A DNA stretch of 14,927 nt from an uncultured Bacteroidales bacterium (GTDB taxonomy: Bacteria > Bacteroidota > Bacteroidia > Bacteroidales > UBA932). A program made the position numbers and the translations under genes. The notes under the pieces are model-generated. The model searched no databases, was not told the origin of the DNA, and saw nothing but the letters and a program-made list of their open reading frames with translations. The first letter of the stretch is position 1, and every line of letters starts with the position of its first letter. This document shows, one piece after another, positions 12,514 to 14,927 of the stretch. Location: NCBI GenBank assembly GCA_905235615.1, contig CAJOMB010000018.1, positions 1 to 14,927 on the forward strand. Direction: 5' to 3'.

Positions 12514-14927
12514 TTATTGCAGTTTTTTCAAAATATAGAGGGCCGATGACAAGGTATTCACCCCGCGGGAGACGGTGCGAAGCTTGCCTCCGTCCTGGTT
12601 GAACTTGTATTCCGCGGGATTCTCGTTCACCCGGGCGAGGATGGTTTCGAAGCGCTTGGACTTGTAGAAGGGAGACATGGGATTGCCCACGAAGAACATG
12701 ATTTGCATCCCGTTCTTGATGATGATTTTCTCGAAGCCCGTCTGTGCACCCAGGTTTCTGATTTTCACCACAAAAAAGAGGTTCTGCACCTCCAACGGCA
12801 GCGGGCCGAAACGGTCGGCCACCTGCTGGCCCAGCCGGTCTATCTCCCGCTCGTCCGTGAGGGCGTCCAACTGTTTGTACAGGCGGATTTTCTCCGCCGT
12901 GATGTCTATGTAGTCGTCCGGAATGAGGGCGGGCTGGTCCGTTTCGATGGTGCAGTCTTCCACGTATTTCTCATGGCCCCGCTGCAGGGTCATCTGGGTT
13001 TCCATGCCCAGTTCCTCCATGGCCTCGGAGAGAATTTTCTGATAGGTTTCGTAGCCCATGTCGGATATGAAACCACTCTGCTCCGCTCCCAACAGGTTGC
13101 CGGCGCCGCGGATGTCCAGGTCCTGCATGGCAATGTTGAAGCCGCTGCCCAGGTCGGAGAACTCTTCGATGGCCCGCAGGCGCCGCCGGGCATCGTCCGT
13201 GAGGGTTACCAACGGGGGCACAATGAGGTAGCAGAAGGCTTTCCTGTTGGACCGGCCCACGCGGCCGCGAAGCTGGTGGAGGTCGCTGAGGCCGATATTC
13301 TGGGCCTGGTTCACGATGATGGTATTGGCGTTGGGGATGTCCAGGCCGTTTTCGATGATGGTGGTGCACAGCAGGAGATCGTAGTCTCCGCGCATGAAGG
13401 AGAGCATACGATCTTCCAGGTTGCGGGATTCCATCTGGCCGTGCGCCACGCAGATTTTCATGTCCGGGATGAGCCGATGCAGGATTTCCTCCACGGCCGG
13501 CAGTTCCTCCACCTTGTTGTGCAGGAAAAACACCTGTCCGCCGCGGTTGAGCTCGTAATTGATGACGCTCTTGATTTCCGTCTCGTTGAACAGGATAATC
13601 TCCGTCTGGATGGGGATGCGGTTGGGCGGCGGGGTCTGGATGATGGAAAGGTCCCGGGCACCCAAAAGGGAGAACTGCAAGGTGCGGGGAATGGGCGTAG
13701 CCGTGAGCGTAAGGGTATCTACGGTATTTTTGAGCTGGCGCAGTTTTTCCTTGGCCGATACGCCGAATTTCTGTTCCTCGTCTATGACAAGGAGTCCCAG
13801 ATCCTTGAATTCAAAGCCGTTTCCCAGAATTTTATGGGTGCCGATAAGAATATCTATATTCCCCTCTTTGAGGCGTTTTTTGATATCCGTTATCTGCCCG
13901 GCCGTCCTGAGGCGGCTCACATATTCGATGCTGCAGGGAAGGTTCTGGAGGCGGGCCTTAAAGGTCTCGAAGTGCTGGAGGCTCAGGATGGTGGTGGGCA
14001 CCAGCACGGCCACTTGTTTGGAGTCGCAAACGGCCTTGAAGGCTGCCCGGATGGCGATTTCCGTCTTTCCGAAGCCCACGTCTCCGCATACCAGACGGTC
14101 CATGGGGCAGTTGTCTTCCATATCGGCCTTTACCGCCTGGGTGGCCTTCTCCTGATCCGGGGTGTCCTCATACATGAAGGAAGACTCCAGCTCTTCCTGG
14201 AGGTAGGTATCGGCCGAAAAGGCGAAGCCCTCCGACGCCCGGCGCCTGGCATAGAGCTGGATGAGTTCCTTGGCGATGTCCTTGACGCGGGACTTGGCGG
14301 CGCTCTTGAGGTTGCCCCAGGTCTTGGAACCCAGCTTGTTCACACGCGGAGCCTCCCCTTCCTTAGAACGGAAGCGGGAAATCTTGTGCAGGGAATGGAC
14401 GGAGACAAATACCACGTCTCCACCGCTGTAGATGAGTTTCACCACCTCTTTCACGCGGCCGTGGTCGTCTTTCATCTTCACCAGACCGCCGAAAACGCCC
14501 ACGCCGTGGTCTATGTGCACCACGTAGTCTCCTATATTGAAGGCGTTGAGGTCGTTGAGGGTGAGCTGCTCGGTTTTTTCCACGGTCCGGCGAAGGTGCA
14601 CGCGATGGAAGCGATCGAAGATTTCGTGATCCGTGTACCAGCACACTTTGTCTTCGTTGTCGATGAAGCCGGCGTGGATGTTCTTTCCCTTCACGAATTC
14701 CGGCAGCACGGCGTTCTCTTCCTGCATCATGATGGAACGGAGGCGCTCCAGCTGGCTTTCCTTCTCTCCGAAGATATAGACTTTGAAGTTGTTTTCCCGC
14801 TTGTGCCGGATATCTGAAATCAGAAGTTCGAAGTTTTTGTTGAAGACGGGCTGCGGGCTTATGTTGAAGTTGACGGTTTCCATCTCTTCCCTTCTTAGCG
14901 GGATATCCAAAAAAACGCGCTGGAAGG
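12514..14927 (-). CDS. mfd: Transcription-repair coupling factor Mfd, 5' partial
   Basis: Mfd removes RNA polymerase stalled at DNA lesions and recruits UvrA for nucleotide-excision repair. The frame is open to the right edge (codons continue past 14910), so about 804 codons of an expected 1,100 or so are present; the N-terminal UvrB-like region is mostly missing. Visible in order: the RNA-polymerase-interacting domain at about 14290-14570 (IGDYVVHIDHGVGVF), the DEAD-type translocase with Walker A GDVGFGKTE near 14060-14085, Walker B DEEQ at 13771-13782, TLTATPIPRTL near 13680-13715, CTTIIENGLDIPNA near 13330-13370, and LRGRVGRS near 13250-13275. The C-terminal TRCF regulatory domain lies at about 12540-12960. 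LSDLHQLRGRVGRSNRKAFC is the Bacteroidota-style form. The gene appears to head the seven-gene - strand run; its promoter lies outside the window. Confidence 0.97.
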   Translation of the reverse strand, partial: FQRVFLDIPLRREEMETVNFNISPQPVFNKNFELLISDIRHKRENNFKVYIFGEKESQLERLRSIMMQEENAVLPEFVKGKNIHAGFIDNEDKVCWYTDHEIFDRFHRVHLRRTVEKTEQLTLNDLNAFNIGDYVVHIDHGVGVFGGLVKMKDDHGRVKEVVKLIYSGGDVVFVSVHSLHKISRFRSKEGEAPRVNKLGSKTWGNLKSAAKSRVKDIAKELIQLYARRRASEGFAFSADTYLQEELESSFMYEDTPDQEKATQAVKADMEDNCPMDRLVCGDVGFGKTEIAIRAAFKAVCDSKQVAVLVPTTILSLQHFETFKARLQNLPCSIEYVSRLRTAGQITDIKKRLKEGNIDILIGTHKILGNGFEFKDLGLLVIDEEQKFGVSAKEKLRQLKNTVDTLTLTATPIPRTLQFSLLGARDLSIIQTPPPNRIPIQTEIILFNETEIKSVINYELNRGGQVFFLHNKVEELPAVEEILHRLIPDMKICVAHGQMESRNLEDRMLSFMRGDYDLLLCTTIIENGLDIPNANTIIVNQAQNIGLSDLHQLRGRVGRSNRKAFCYLIVPPLVTLTDDARRRLRAIEEFSDLGSGFNIAMQDLDIRGAGNLLGAEQSGFISDMGYETYQKILSEAMEELGMETQMTLQRGHEKYVEDCTIETDQPALIPDDYIDITAEKIRLYKQLDALTDEREIDRLGQQVADRFGPLPLEVQNLFFVVKIRNLGAQTGFEKIIIKNGMQIMFFVGNPMSPFYKSKRFETILARVNENPAEYKFNQDGGKLRTVSRGVNTLSSALYILKKLQ

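Noticed and set aside
5216..14927. A new defence or mobile system in the seven-gene run
   Set aside because: Every gene is assignable to a housekeeping or envelope family, and there is no integrase, transposase, restriction, toxin or phage gene.

Overview
The window looks like a chromosomal segment from a member of the phylum Bacteroidota, most likely order Bacteroidales. Four things point that way. Two intergenic gaps carry the phylum's -7 promoter element TAnnTTTG (TATCTTTG before galK, TAACTTTG before ppiD). Start codons follow A-rich leaders with no clear Shine-Dalgarno sequence. The gene set matches this phylum: an LptC lipoprotein, a TPR protein and an outer-membrane barrel beside a type III pantothenate kinase, a membrane-anchored parvulin, and a propeller-plus-barrel protein. 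Base composition is moderately GC-rich by eye, and TTA, CTA and TCA codons are scarce in the genes. I cannot name a genus.

Layout. At the left edge a + strand gene (2-2158, cut by the window start) encodes a beta-propeller joined to an outer-membrane beta-barrel. It converges on a - strand pair: galactokinase (2809-3954) overlapping a small CpXC zinc-ribbon-type protein (2214-2828). This pair is bounded on both sides by same-orientation copies of a short dispersed repeat (2162-2205 and 4008-4110). To the right is a secreted endonuclease/exonuclease/phosphatase-family protein (4100-5074), whose stop codon lies inside the repeat. A long stem-loop at 5137-5179 separates it from the main block.

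The rest (5216-14927) is one run of seven - strand genes, read right to left: mfd (5' end off the window), coaX, an outer-membrane barrel protein, a TPR protein, lptC, ppiD and ychF. Spacing is tight (overlaps of 1 and 11 bp, gaps of 6, 18, 45 and 74 bp). One clear internal promoter precedes ppiD. The middle genes suggest a cell-envelope theme: LPS transport (LptC), periplasmic folding of outer-membrane proteins (PpiD), and two uncharacterised exported proteins. Mfd (transcription-coupled repair), CoaX (coenzyme A synthesis) and YchF (ribosome-associated ATPase) are housekeeping.

The window is compact: no stretch over 300 bp lacks a gene. I see no rRNA, tRNA, CRISPR array, insertion sequence or phage gene, and no convincing new defence or mobile system. 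The points most worth a second look are the dispersed repeat and its placement around galK-CpXC, sequence changes in CoaX motifs, and the two unnamed envelope proteins beside lptC.
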